Shown one piece after another: positions 1 through 9,155 of a stretch of DNA of 64,000 bases. A program made the translations under genes and the position numbers. The notes beneath the pieces were generated by a model that did not search any database, had not been told where the DNA came from, and worked only from the letters and a program-made list of their open reading frames with translations. The DNA is from a marine gamma proteobacterium HTCC2080. GTDB lineage: Bacteria; Pseudomonadota; Gammaproteobacteria; Pseudomonadales; Halieaceae. The first letter of the stretch is position 1. Every line of letters starts with the position of its first letter. The DNA lies in the NCBI GenBank assembly GCA_000169115.1, contig AAVV01000001.1, positions 1-64,000 on the forward strand, given 5' to 3'.

Positions 1-523
1 GGGGGCAACTCAAACAGGTATCCGCTTTGCGCAGCGTCATGGCTTTGATTACGTCATTACTATGGACGCTGATGGCCAGCACCCGCCTGAGTGGGTGCCC
101 CAGCTAGTGAGGGCTATTGAAGCTGAAAGTTCGAATGTCATTATTGGCGCTTGCACCAGTCGAGGCTCAAGATCTCGACGGGTTGCCTGGTTTCTATTAA
201 GGCATTTATCTGGCGTGTGGATTGATGACTTAACGTCAGGGTTCAGAATTTACGACAGGAAGGCTATTCAACTACTAAGCGGCTGGCGTGCGAATTATCT
301 TGATTACCAAGACGTTGGCGTTCTCGCGCTGCTTATCAGCAAAGGATTAACGGTCAGTGATATTCAAGTGCCTATGCTGCCAAGGACCAACGGTGCCTCA
401 AAGATCTTCCGCTCCTGGATTGTGGTTGCCTATTATATGCTCCACACTGCGGTTTTGAGCCTGTCTAAACGCAATATGCTCGGCTTAAGTGGCGCGTTTT
501 CAGGCAAAGGGAGAAGTACATAA
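1..523 (+). CDS. Glycosyltransferase family 2, 5'-truncated by the window edge
   Basis: Open from the first bases of the window, so the N-terminus is missing. The visible part starts just before the nucleotide-sugar/metal-binding motif MDADGQHPP, the pattern of dolichyl-phosphate-mannose-synthase-like GT2 enzymes that use a nucleotide sugar at the cytoplasmic membrane face. The downstream stretch (DLTSGFRIYDRKAI, then a YLDYQD segment) is also typical of this GT2 group, which often builds undecaprenyl-phosphate-linked sugars. The C-terminus is basic and lacks the two transmembrane helices of some relatives. The TAA stop overlaps the next gene's ATG (TAATG), so the two are translationally coupled; the small DUF2304 membrane protein downstream is a frequent partner of such GT2 genes. 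Donor and acceptor cannot be told from the sequence. Confidence 0.85.
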   Translation, partial: GATQTGIRFAQRHGFDYVITMDADGQHPPEWVPQLVRAIEAESSNVIIGACTSRGSRSRRVAWFLLRHLSGVWIDDLTSGFRIYDRKAIQLLSGWRANYLDYQDVGVLALLISKGLTVSDIQVPMLPRTNGASKIFRSWIVVAYYMLHTAVLSLSKRNMLGLSGAFSGKGRST

Positions 524-909
524 TGGTCAGTGTGTTGACCGGCTTAATGGGGCTGGTGGTAGCCATCCTCATTTTGTTCCTCATTCGTCGTGATCGCCTA
601 CACGTGAGTTACGGGGCACTTTGGGTTGCCGTCGCTTTGGGTTTTGCGCTTTTGGGTTTTGTACCCAGTGTGTTCGATCGGTTAGCGCATTTTCTGGGTG
701 TGGGTTATCCCCCGGTTTTAGGTTTGAGTGTTGCCATTATCCTCTTGGTGATCAAAATACTGATGATGGATATTGAGCACTCCCAGGCGCGTGTGCGCCA
801 ACAGCGGTTGGCTCAGCGCTTGAGTTTTCTGGAGGAAGAGTTATTGGCCCTGCAGGCTGATAGCGGTCGCAGTCCTGAGAAAAAAGAGTCGATTAGCGAA
901 CATGAGTAG
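523..909 (+). CDS. DUF2304 family small membrane protein
   Basis: 128 residues. Three hydrophobic segments (about residues 3-20, 29-47 and 62-83) are followed by a charged, helical C-terminal tail rich in Gln, Arg and Glu (about 85-128) that looks like a short coiled coil. This size and layout match DUF2304 proteins, commonly encoded next to GT2 glycosyltransferases in surface polysaccharide loci and thought to help anchor them or assist lipid-linked sugar transfer; no activity is established. The ATG overlaps the upstream GT2 stop by one base. It is the last plus-strand gene before a convergent minus-strand glycan block, and its 3' end is followed by the heptamer array. Confidence 0.75.
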   Translation: MVSVLTGLMGLVVAILILFLIRRDRLHVSYGALWVAVALGFALLGFVPSVFDRLAHFLGVGYPPVLGLSVAIILLVIKILMMDIEHSQARVRQQRLAQRLSFLEEELLALQADSGRSPEKKESISEHE

Positions 910-1227
910 CCTCTGGTCGGCGAAGCGCTGGCCGCCGCATCACTAAACGAGCTTCGGTAGGTGTGCCAACAATGCCGAGCACTACTAAACACTCACTTTC
1001 CTGGTGGGGCACTTGGTTTACGGCTCGAAGTGGCCAACCCTGAACCCTGAACCCTGAACCCTGAACCCTGAACCCTGAACCCTGAACCCTGAACCCTGAA
1101 CCCTGAACCCTGAACCCTGAACCCTGAACCCTGAACCCTGAACCCTGAACCCTGAATCCTGAACCCTGAAGTCGGCTGCCGAGTTTTTTGCACCGCGCTC
1201 TGCTCATGTCGATCACTGACGCTACAG
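910..1227. other. Intergenic region between convergent genes, carrying a heptamer array
   Basis: 318 bp between the convergent ends of the DUF2304 gene and the GT4 gene. It holds the 7-bp tandem array at 1038-1170 and otherwise no gene, no clear hairpin terminator and no conserved motif that I can recognise. Minus-strand reading frames are open across it only because the TTCAGGG unit has no stop in any frame. Confidence 0.7.
1038..1170. repeat. Tandem array of 19 heptamers (CCCTGAA / TTCAGGG)
   Basis: The unit CCCTGAA (TTCAGGG on the minus strand) is repeated head to tail exactly 19 times without spacers, 133 bp in all. Only the 18th unit (1157-1163) differs, starting with T instead of C. 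Because 7 is not a multiple of 3, any minus-strand frame through it reads the same heptapeptide FRVQGSG, producing false-looking repetitive proteins. The array lies between two convergent genes. It resembles simple-sequence arrays that expand by slippage; no coding or regulatory role is visible. Confidence 0.97.
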
Positions 1228-2439
1228 TCAGCGCTTATCCAACGCTTCACTGGCTTGTTGATAAATAACGTTCAAGCGCTTGGCTTGATTTTCTAGGCTA
1301 AAAATCTCGGTGTTCTCCTCTGAACCACCGTCGTGCAGAACTTCAGGCGTCATGACGCGTTCAATTGCCAACGCTAGCGATTGCGCATCACTCGGCTGAG
1401 CCAGTGCAAAGCGGCGGTTTTTGGCGGCAACCCAGGGCACACCACTGTCGGGAATATCGCAAGCGACCACTGGCACATTAAAGTGCTGGGCCTCTAGCAG
1501 CACCATGCCGAAGGCTTCGGTTTTATCGGTGGAGGGAAGACAGAATACCTGACAGGCCCGGTATTGATCCCACAGCGCTTCGTCACTGAGGTTTCTTTTG
1601 AGGTTAACGCGTGCGCTCAAGCCAAGGCGCAAGATCTGGTCTTCGAGGGCGGCTATTTCGGCACTGTTGCCACTCACCACTAGAGTGAGCGTTGCGCTAG
1701 GCAAAAACTCTAGGGCTTTCAATAAATGATGAAAGCCTTTGTACGTGGCGATTCGGCCAACGGACAATATCCGTAGTGGAGCGTGGGATTTTTCTGATGC
1801 CTGAGCGGGCGTATCTTGAGTTTTATTCGGTGGTGGTAACCGTTGCCGATCTAAACCCAGAGGCAGCACCTCGCAGCGCGACTCCAGTGCAGTCAGAACT
1901 GGAGAACCCGAGCGGTAGGGCTCTGATGTAGCCAGTACTCGTTGAGTTCTGGCCAGTTGTGCGTATTGCAGCGGCCGGTAGAACCGGTAGCCCAGCTTTA
2001 TTGTAAAGGAGGCCTCAGGAGTCAGAATATCGGCATGCCAGGTCGCAACCCAGGGGAGCCGGCGGGCTGAGGGCAGCAGCAGTGCCCATACGCCGCTGGC
2101 GTTTGGATGGTGAATGTGCAGCACGGTGGGACGAAACTCTTTTATAGCCTTAGCCAAAGTCAGCGCGAAGAGTGGCGCGAAAGGTACAACTCCAACATTG
2201 AACCAACGTGCCGCACGATAAACGTAGGCAGCTCCGGCTGCGTCAGTGTCGCCCTCCTGACCCTCGTAACTGTCACGAATACCGGGCGAATGTTGATGGA
2301 CTACCGCGGCTACAGCCATACCCGACGCTTTCTGAACGTGCATCAAGTCAGATAGGTACGTCTCCATACCACCAAAACGCGGCGGAAAATATTTCCCGAT
2401 GTGCAGCACGCGATGCTCTTGAACACGGCGGTCCGTCAT
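1228..2439 (-). CDS. Glycosyltransferase family 4 (GT-B fold)
   Basis: 403 residues. The N-terminal Rossmann domain starts HIGKYFPPRFGGMETYL, the classic GT4 opening with a glycine-rich acceptor loop; HIHHPN and WHADI follow. The C-terminal donor domain contains LSVGRIATYKGFHHLL, the RNLSDEALWDQYRAC segment and the nucleotide-sugar-binding EAFGMVLLEAQ (E-x7-E type). It should transfer a sugar from a nucleotide donor to a lipid-linked or surface glycan acceptor at the inner membrane. It is the most distal of three minus-strand glycan genes (5160-8783, 2491-5100, then this one). The ATG at 2439 is preferred because it sits directly before the conserved first strand. Substrate unknown. Confidence 0.9.
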   Translation of the reverse strand: MTDRRVQEHRVLHIGKYFPPRFGGMETYLSDLMHVQKASGMAVAAVVHQHSPGIRDSYEGQEGDTDAAGAAYVYRAARWFNVGVVPFAPLFALTLAKAIKEFRPTVLHIHHPNASGVWALLLPSARRLPWVATWHADILTPEASFTIKLGYRFYRPLQYAQLARTQRVLATSEPYRSGSPVLTALESRCEVLPLGLDRQRLPPPNKTQDTPAQASEKSHAPLRILSVGRIATYKGFHHLLKALEFLPSATLTLVVSGNSAEIAALEDQILRLGLSARVNLKRNLSDEALWDQYRACQVFCLPSTDKTEAFGMVLLEAQHFNVPVVACDIPDSGVPWVAAKNRRFALAQPSDAQSLALAIERVMTPEVLHDGGSEENTEIFSLENQAKRLNVIYQQASEALDKR

Positions 2440-2490
2440 CTCGAAGCCTTTTTCGTGTTACCGCTACGCAAGGGTGTATCGGTCACTGAA

Positions 2491-5100
2491 TCACTCCCGG
2501 GCGCCGGCTTGTTTGGTCTGCTGAGAAGGGAGCCTGTCATTGCGTGAAGGGTAACCCGGACCCTGAAAGAGCATCCAATCCTCACCAGCTTGCAGGGGTT
2601 CGGCGTTACCGAGAGAGGAAGCTTGCAGGCGATTTAATGTGTTTGGCAAGTTAGCCGGGTTGTCGAGCAACAGGCCCAACCCGGGCCAGTCCTTGGGGAA
2701 TTTTGTGGTGCTTAAATCGAGCTCAGGCAGCACAGCATACGCGGGCAGCGGCAACAGGTCGTACGCGAGCCTTAGAGCCTGGAAAGACTGGGCTGGGCTC
2801 GCCGGGAAAATTAACAGCGGTGTCGCAGCTGGAATATGCGGTTTGAGACGCTGCGCTAATTCAAGGGGTTTGTCAGCGGGTGCGTAAACGCCGCTCGTGT
2901 TCATGGGGAGGCGGGCGGTATGGCCGTTCAAAGCTATCGCCTCGCCGAGCAAAAACAACCCCAGCAAAGCAGCGACACTCAGGCCCGCCAGCGGCCCATA
3001 ACCATTTAACGTTGCTGAGCGCGACGCCCTGAGTATCAGGAGCAGCCCCATAATCAACACCGCCGCCGCTATGACAGCACTGTTGGAAGACGGCCAAGTG
3101 TCTGCCGCATCTGTGCTAAGAAAATTAATGGACTGATAGTTGTGGGGTTTGGGCGCGAGCCAGCGACTCATTAAGGTGGCAACATCGGAAAATGACGCAG
3201 AGGTGAGTAGTGACACGTCATGAACGATTGGCAGGGGGGTGGGTTCTCCTCCCTGAACGAGCCCGTACTCAATCACGACGGAGCCACGCCAGGCAGAGCT
3301 CTGATGTAATGCCAGCAATGTCTGCTTCGCGGTGACAGGAAGGGTATGGAAGTCTCCGGGGGTATCTTGCCGCCGCCAGAAAAAGGATAGCGATTTTGGG
3401 GCTTGATTTAATACGATGCGCACATACGGGAAGTCTGCCGCCATTAAGACGTTGCCTCGTCGACCAGCGGCAGCAACCCCTTCACCGGTTGGTTTGAGTT
3501 GAAAGCCTCGCTCCAGCCAGCTTACCTGTCCGGCAAAGGCTTGCAGGTTACTTTGGTCAAATCGCTGGGTCGGTGTTTTGGTGCTGTCGGCGTTGACAAA
3601 AACCATCATGCAGACAACGCCAACAACGAGCACGCCCGCAAAACCAACCCCGACCAACCACGTGCGATAGCGATGAAGACCGTCGTCATGCTCTGCGCTC
3701 AACTGATGAAAGCCTGCACCGATGGTGACGGCCAGCGCTGGTAGCAGGTGCAAGAAAAGTCGGTTGATGGCTGTACCTGAGACAGCGAAGTCACCAAGCT
3801 GGGTAAAACGAAAAATGGCGTATTGTGAAAACCAAAATAGCGTTACTAACGAGAGGCTAGCGACTACCAGCGCGCCGTTGCGTTTGGCGAGAACGCAGCA
3901 ACTAAAGACCCAAAGCAGTATCAGAAGTTGCCAGTTACCTTGCGCAATGAAAGACGCTTGGTACGCACCCAAGACCGCTTGGTTGGAAAGCGCAAAGTTA
4001 CCCAGCGGCCCTAAAAACAGTTGTTGGTCTGAGATCCCCAGCTGCCCTAAAGGCCCAAGGGGCAATAACCCGTTTGAAAGCAAGAGACCCCCGATCCCGG
4101 TGACAATCAGTGCCGAGCACAATGCCGCGCGTATTGGGTAGTGACGAATTATTTCCCAGGCGGCGAGCCAAATCAGGGCGAGCCCAAGCCAAGGGACGCC
4201 CTCGCGCTTTATAAACGCCCCGAGCAACAGGAAGATGACACCGCACACCAACACATTGGTTTGGCGTTTGTGAGCCCAACCCAGGCAGCAGGCCAAGCCC
4301 AACCCTGTGGTTGCTGTCATCCAGGCATCTGCGTAGCCCGCCATGGCAAAGTGGATATGCAATAACGGCGCACTGAATAGGGCAAGCGCGGCGAACAGTG
4401 CGGCGGTACTTGAGATTTTTAACTCGCGACAGAGCCCAAAAACTCCGGCGGCTAGTGCAACGGCGCACAGGCCCCACGGAAGATTAACCCAATGATCAGA
4501 CCATTCGTTGGCAAGACTTGAGGGGTATAGGGCAATAAGAGAAATAAAAGCCGGATATTCGTGGGCCGCAATCGTACCCTGCGTTGGTCCCCCTTCAGAC
4601 AACCAGAGTGCGGGCGGTAAAAGCGGCGCTATTTCGCCATTAAAAAACCAGAGCTTGGTTCGATAGATCCACGTGGTCCAGGCGTCCCACGGATAGACAG
4701 ATCGCGTTAAATTTTCGGCAAGAATAAGCGCCAAATGCAGGCACAGCAGCCCGGCAAATATAACTCCCAACGCAGAGTAAGTGTTGTAAGCGGCGAGCCC
4801 TGTGTCGTCCCTCCAAAAATGCTCTTTACTCTTACTGCCGAGGTAAAAACAATACCAAGCGGCGCTCAGCGAGGCCGCGGCAACGCCAAGCGCTATTAGT
4901 CTGGGGTGCTCTGATCCGACCATGAAGGCGGCAGCGGTAACCGCAGCTCCCAAAACAAATCCCAAGCTTAGCTGCAAGGCTCGGTGGGGTGGGGCAATAG
5001 ACAGCCAATGCAGCAGCACCCGCAGCGGCAGCAGGCCCAGAAACACCCAGAGGCTCAGCGCCAGTATGATTAAGCCGGCGCTAAGAGCCATGATATGCAA
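2491..5100 (-). CDS. Large multi-pass membrane protein, probable GT-C-type glycosyltransferase
   Basis: 869 residues. The first ~500 hold many hydrophobic helices. An aromatic, acidic extramembrane loop (YPWDAWTTWIYRTKLWFF, about residues 136-153) looks like the acidic first loop of GT-C enzymes that use polyprenyl-phosphate sugars. Two soluble parts follow: a periplasmic-looking stretch of about residues 510-670, and, after further helices, a C-terminal soluble tail of about 110 residues. Family assignment is not firm; it could instead be a membrane protein of unknown function in glycan export. Being sandwiched between a GT4 gene and the sulfotransferase/GT fusion on the same strand argues for glycan assembly. 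An alternative start at the next Met (5091) is possible. Confidence 0.6.
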   Translation of the reverse strand: MHIMALSAGLIILALSLWVFLGLLPLRVLLHWLSIAPPHRALQLSLGFVLGAAVTAAAFMVGSEHPRLIALGVAAASLSAAWYCFYLGSKSKEHFWRDDTGLAAYNTYSALGVIFAGLLCLHLALILAENLTRSVYPWDAWTTWIYRTKLWFFNGEIAPLLPPALWLSEGGPTQGTIAAHEYPAFISLIALYPSSLANEWSDHWVNLPWGLCAVALAAGVFGLCRELKISSTAALFAALALFSAPLLHIHFAMAGYADAWMTATTGLGLACCLGWAHKRQTNVLVCGVIFLLLGAFIKREGVPWLGLALIWLAAWEIIRHYPIRAALCSALIVTGIGGLLLSNGLLPLGPLGQLGISDQQLFLGPLGNFALSNQAVLGAYQASFIAQGNWQLLILLWVFSCCVLAKRNGALVVASLSLVTLFWFSQYAIFRFTQLGDFAVSGTAINRLFLHLLPALAVTIGAGFHQLSAEHDDGLHRYRTWLVGVGFAGVLVVGVVCMMVFVNADSTKTPTQRFDQSNLQAFAGQVSWLERGFQLKPTGEGVAAAGRRGNVLMAADFPYVRIVLNQAPKSLSFFWRRQDTPGDFHTLPVTAKQTLLALHQSSAWRGSVVIEYGLVQGGEPTPLPIVHDVSLLTSASFSDVATLMSRWLAPKPHNYQSINFLSTDAADTWPSSNSAVIAAAVLIMGLLLILRASRSATLNGYGPLAGLSVAALLGLFLLGEAIALNGHTARLPMNTSGVYAPADKPLELAQRLKPHIPAATPLLIFPASPAQSFQALRLAYDLLPLPAYAVLPELDLSTTKFPKDWPGLGLLLDNPANLPNTLNRLQASSLGNAEPLQAGEDWMLFQGPGYPSRNDRLPSQQTKQAGARE

Positions 5101-5159
5101 CTGCGGTACTTACGGTGACCCCTATGCCACCCTGACTTGGCCAGTGACACCCTGAGGCT

Positions 5160-8100
5160 TTACGCAGAATCACGCGTTGTATCCAAGGCCTTAGCGGCGA
5201 GCCCCATAATGCTTTCAAGGGCTAAAGACGCGGCGGCGGGAGAAAAATGGGCGGCTATCCAGCTCTCTCTGGTCGAAGAGTTTTCGGCGGTTTGATCCAA
5301 CTGTTGTATCACCGCCTGGGCAAACATCTCTGGCTCATCGGCAATAGCCATAACGTGGTCAGCACTGGGTATTCCTTCGGCACCAATCTGTGTTGTGACC
5401 ATGGGTACCCCCATTTGAATAGCCTCCAGTACCTTGCCTTTAACACCAGCACCAAAACGCAGTGGCACCACAGCGCACTGAGCCTGGGCATAAAGCTCCT
5501 GCAGACGCGATTCGGTGACATAGCCATGAACCTCTATCTTGTCGTTTGCCAGTGCCAAAACCTCACTAGAGGGGTTAGACCCCACAATATTTAAATGCAC
5601 GTCAGGTCGCGCGGCGAGCACTAAGGGCAGTATCTCCCCCACTAGCCATTGGGCTGCGTCAATATTGGGTGGGTGATTGAAGCCAGCGACAAAAATGAGT
5701 GATGTCACGTCTGTGATTACGTGCTCGAGTTTGAGGTCTTCCAAAATAAACAAAGGTATCGAATTTACATGGGCACTGGGGACTAGCTGCTCCACTTCGG
5801 CCACCTCAGTGTCGGAAAAATATAAAGTGTTGTCAGTGGTTTCGATAACTGCGCGTTCGCGCTCGCGCCAAGCCGCGGCCTCGCGCTCAAGGGCGGGGTC
5901 GCCCTTCAGCAAAAACTCTCGTTGGGTTCTCAGAAAGTGAAGATCATGACCGACATAAGATATTTTGGGGCAGCAGGCGTGCTTTTTTAAGGTGGGCAGA
6001 AATTGCTCGGCAACATGAGGTCGATGCATAAAAATATGATCAAAGTAGGGTAAATTCTCTGCCAGCCAGGCATCGAGTCGCTGGGCAACAGCTTCCCCTA
6101 CGACAACCTCAACACCGAGTTGTTGCAGCTCATGCGTGTAGGGCTGGTGCGGGAAAAAGTTAGCGCCCATAAACGCAACGCGGTAGCCCATTGCGACCAT
6201 CTGCTTTAAATACATCCAGGTCGATTTTGAGCCGGCGTCCTTGTCGTAATGTGGCACGTAGTGATCAACAACCAGAACGGCGCGTTGCCCTTTTGTTTTT
6301 CCTCGGGCACACGGGACGTGCTCACCATTGGCAAAATTTTCGGCGGTGAGAACCGGTAACCACTTATCGTAAAAGCGTTGCTGATTGATTACCTGATATT
6401 GTTTTTGTCCGGTCTCGAGATCAGTGCCATTGGACATGCCTTCATAGTGAACAACGGTAGACGCCGGTTGGTATAGCACCTTGAAGCCGGCTTGGCGTGC
6501 TGTGAAACACAAGTCGGTGTCTTCGTAATAAGCCGGCACAAAGGCCTCATCAAAACCATCGACAGCTTGCCACAGTGATTGTCGAATCATGAGTGCGGCC
6601 CCGGAAACATAGTCGGTCTCGCGCACATAATTGTATTGGGGTCGGGAGGGCTCGTCGGCTCTTCCGTAGTTCCAGCCTGAGGCGTCATTCCAAATGATGC
6701 CCCCCGCTTCCTGCAATTTACCGTTGGGGAACAGCAGTTTTGGCCCGACAATGCCCACTGATTCGTTCTCAAATAGCGCCAGCAGCGGTGGCAGCCAGCC
6801 TGCGGTGACGGCGGTATCGTTGTTAAGCAGTAGGATAAATTCGCCTCGGGCTTGCGCTGCGGCAATGTTGCAGTTGCGTAAAAAGCGTTGGTTCTCTGCG
6901 TGACGAACGACATGAACGCCCTGTACGTAGGTGGCAATGTTCACGGTTTCATCCGTTGAACAATCGTCGGCGACAATTACTTCATACTCGCCTTCAGTGT
7001 GCTGCAAAATTGACCAGAGGCAGCGATGGGTAATAACCCATTCGTTGTAGACCGGGATTACTATAGACACAACGGGCTTTTTCGACGCGGGGAAAATTAA
7101 TGGCGCATCGGGTGCTGGCGCCACTTCGACAACAGTTGAAATGTCTTCCGCTTCAGGAAATCGCGCCGCGACCCAAGTCTCAAGGTCTTGGGCCTCTGTA
7201 GAGGTAATGGTTTTGAAAATTTTACGCACTCTTGGGAGGCTCATACTCCGCACAGAACTTACCGGGTGCTTCAGCGTGTATCGAGCCATCGCCAACACTT
7301 GTTGGCGCTTTCTGGGTGCAGGTTTGGGCGTTGTGAGGTTATGGTCAGAGAAAAAGGTAGCGGCAGCCGCTAGGGCATCGTCATAGGCCGTGCCGCGCCC
7401 TCTCTGGAGAGTTAATAACCGATAGCAGCGCCGGCTCAGCCGATGTATGCGACCCAGAAATGACGCGTCGTATTGCAGTAGTCGTCCGTAATCTATCTTG
7501 AGTAAAGCAAAAAGCCAGTTGGCTTTGCCTTCCATAGCGACCAGGTCATTTTGGGTGTTTTCCAAATCATTGCTGACGCTTCGCAAATCATTGGTCGTAT
7601 TCTCTAGGTCACTCTCCGTACGCTCTAGCTGACGGGCAAGCACTGCTTTCTCAGCAACCTCGGTTGACAGCGAATCGGCGAGTTGCTGGCTGGTCGATTT
7701 CTCAGCCTCAAGCGCAAGCGTGCCTTTTTCAACAACAGATTGGCTCACGACCAATTCGCTATGAATTTCGGCCTGACGCTCTATTAGCAGATCAATGTGC
7801 GCTTCTCGCTCAGCCTTCTGATTTGAGAGATCTTCGAGGTCGAAGCCATGCTGCGCATTTTGTTGCTGTAGTCGCGCCGCTTCCTCATTGGTGGCGTGCA
7901 GTTGAGCAAGGCGATCTGACAGTTGAAAGGCAAGCAACTCAGAAAAAGCGCCGATCTCGAGTTCTGCTCCAATGTCCCATGCACGGCCAGCGACCGATTG
8001 GTCATTACTGCGCTGTGCCAGTGCCTGTGATGCCCCTGCCAGCGCCGGTGAAGTAGCTGTGGTTTCCTGCAAATTTTCAAGGCGGTGCGCATGATGCTGC

Positions 8101-8783
8101 ATGTCTTCATCTAGAAAATCGTCAAGAAAATGCCGGGTGGTTTGTGCATCGCTTGGTCGTTCCAACCAGGTTGCAATACGACCTAGGGTCACGTCTGGGT
8201 GCTTCAAAAATTCGTCATAGCTCACCACAAAGCTATCGGGGTCAGTATCGGTCAGTAGTTGCGACCAATAGGCCTGAGTGAGCCCCAGGCCTATTGAGAG
8301 TGGTAAGTCGTTGCGCTGCTGCAGTGACGCTGCCACATCAAGCGGGTCTCTAAAGACCAGGCAGAGTCGCAGTGGGATATTAAGAGATTCGGCAACAGCC
8401 CGCCAAAAAGGAAGCAGCAGGCAAAGTCGGGGGTCTTTTATGGCCAGTCTGGGTTCGCGGGCGAGTTTGGCGGTGAGAAGTTTAACGCCGGCGTCTAAGT
8501 GTGTCGCATCCCAACTGAGTGGTCCCTGTCCCACAAACACCGGTGCATCCCAGTAGGAGCCGTTATCGCGCAGCAAGTTGTCGTTAAGATTGACGATATC
8601 TAGATCTTCAAAAAACCCCTTTGGGTTGTCGCTGCTGGGCGCCATGAGGGTCTCGCCAAGCCCATAACCGAAGCATTCGAAGCACTTGGTCACCAAGCTG
8701 GTGCCACTGCGGTGCATGCCACAAATTAGCAACAGTTCCTGTTGGTGCTTAGGCTTAAGTGAGTTCACGGTTACGTTGATCAA
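5160..8783 (-). CDS. Sulfotransferase / coiled-coil / GT2 / GT4 multidomain fusion
   Basis: 1207 residues with four parts. (1) About 15-230: a sulfotransferase-like domain with LLLICGMHRSGTSL, the 5'-phosphosulfate loop, and later AIKDPRLCLLLPFW and VFRDPLDVAAS for the 3'-phosphate. (2) About 275-425: a Gln/Glu-rich coiled coil with TNDLRSVSNDLENTQNDL-type repeats. (3) About 565-820: a GT2 domain with VSIVIPVYNEW, ADDCSTDE and LLLNNDTAVTAGW. (4) About 870-1195: a GT4-like domain ending in GFNHPPNIDAAQWLV, LRFGAGVKGKVLEAI. Such chains modify and extend surface polysaccharide from one polypeptide; sulfation plus two glycosyl transfers is inferred, not shown. The start is uncertain: TTG at 8783 gives the full length, GTG at 8768 is the alternative, and neither has a clear ribosome-binding site. 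Confidence 0.85.
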   Translation of the reverse strand: MINVTVNSLKPKHQQELLLICGMHRSGTSLVTKCFECFGYGLGETLMAPSSDNPKGFFEDLDIVNLNDNLLRDNGSYWDAPVFVGQGPLSWDATHLDAGVKLLTAKLAREPRLAIKDPRLCLLLPFWRAVAESLNIPLRLCLVFRDPLDVAASLQQRNDLPLSIGLGLTQAYWSQLLTDTDPDSFVVSYDEFLKHPDVTLGRIATWLERPSDAQTTRHFLDDFLDEDMQHHAHRLENLQETTATSPALAGASQALAQRSNDQSVAGRAWDIGAELEIGAFSELLAFQLSDRLAQLHATNEEAARLQQQNAQHGFDLEDLSNQKAEREAHIDLLIERQAEIHSELVVSQSVVEKGTLALEAEKSTSQQLADSLSTEVAEKAVLARQLERTESDLENTTNDLRSVSNDLENTQNDLVAMEGKANWLFALLKIDYGRLLQYDASFLGRIHRLSRRCYRLLTLQRGRGTAYDDALAAAATFFSDHNLTTPKPAPRKRQQVLAMARYTLKHPVSSVRSMSLPRVRKIFKTITSTEAQDLETWVAARFPEAEDISTVVEVAPAPDAPLIFPASKKPVVSIVIPVYNEWVITHRCLWSILQHTEGEYEVIVADDCSTDETVNIATYVQGVHVVRHAENQRFLRNCNIAAAQARGEFILLLNNDTAVTAGWLPPLLALFENESVGIVGPKLLFPNGKLQEAGGIIWNDASGWNYGRADEPSRPQYNYVRETDYVSGAALMIRQSLWQAVDGFDEAFVPAYYEDTDLCFTARQAGFKVLYQPASTVVHYEGMSNGTDLETGQKQYQVINQQRFYDKWLPVLTAENFANGEHVPCARGKTKGQRAVLVVDHYVPHYDKDAGSKSTWMYLKQMVAMGYRVAFMGANFFPHQPYTHELQQLGVEVVVGEAVAQRLDAWLAENLPYFDHIFMHRPHVAEQFLPTLKKHACCPKISYVGHDLHFLRTQREFLLKGDPALEREAAAWRERERAVIETTDNTLYFSDTEVAEVEQLVPSAHVNSIPLFILEDLKLEHVITDVTSLIFVAGFNHPPNIDAAQWLVGEILPLVLAARPDVHLNIVGSNPSSEVLALANDKIEVHGYVTESRLQELYAQAQCAVVPLRFGAGVKGKVLEAIQMGVPMVTTQIGAEGIPSADHVMAIADEPEMFAQAVIQQLDQTAENSSTRESWIAAHFSPAAASLALESIMGLAAKALDTTRDSA

Positions 8784-9155
8784 AGAGAGTAGGTAGCCAG
8801 TCTAAGAAGAGCGCCGAGCCAAGTCCAGAACAGTTAAGTCGGGAGGAGATGGGCCTGCCCGGTTGGGTTACTGCAGCGATACAAGAAAAACCTGTTTGCA
8901 ATGCGCGTGGACTGATTTTTAACAGCCTGGGATAGGATGCTGGTTCGTCTTGAGATTTAGTGGGCCGTTAAAACTCTGCTGCCAAGTGATTTTATGTCTT
9001 TTAATGATCGGGGATTACACCTCTTGGCAGCAATAAAACGTTGAGCCGTGTGTACATTCGGTACCACGCCTTGTTGGGGCGCTAGCTTCGTCGCATAAAT
9101 CCATGAATACTAACTGACAACAATTACGGTTTGTGGGTAACGTCGGAGTCATGAA
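8784..9155. promoter_or_regulatory. Divergent intergenic region with an inverted repeat
   Basis: 372 bp between the minus-strand glycan locus and amgK, so it should hold promoters for both. The only clear structure is a perfect 9-bp inverted repeat, GCTGCCAAG at 8978-8986 and CTTGGCAGC at 9023-9031, 36 bp apart and followed by AATAAAAC. It could form a stem or be an operator pair. I see no full -35/-10 pair and no small gene. Confidence 0.4.

Noticed and set aside
1038-1170. The heptamer array as a CRISPR array or telomere
   Set aside because: The units are 7 bp with no spacers, and the location is internal between chromosomal genes.
893-1250. Minus-strand open frames made of repeated FRVQGSG
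   Set aside because: They are translations of the TTCAGGG array in two frames; no domain, no ribosome-binding site.
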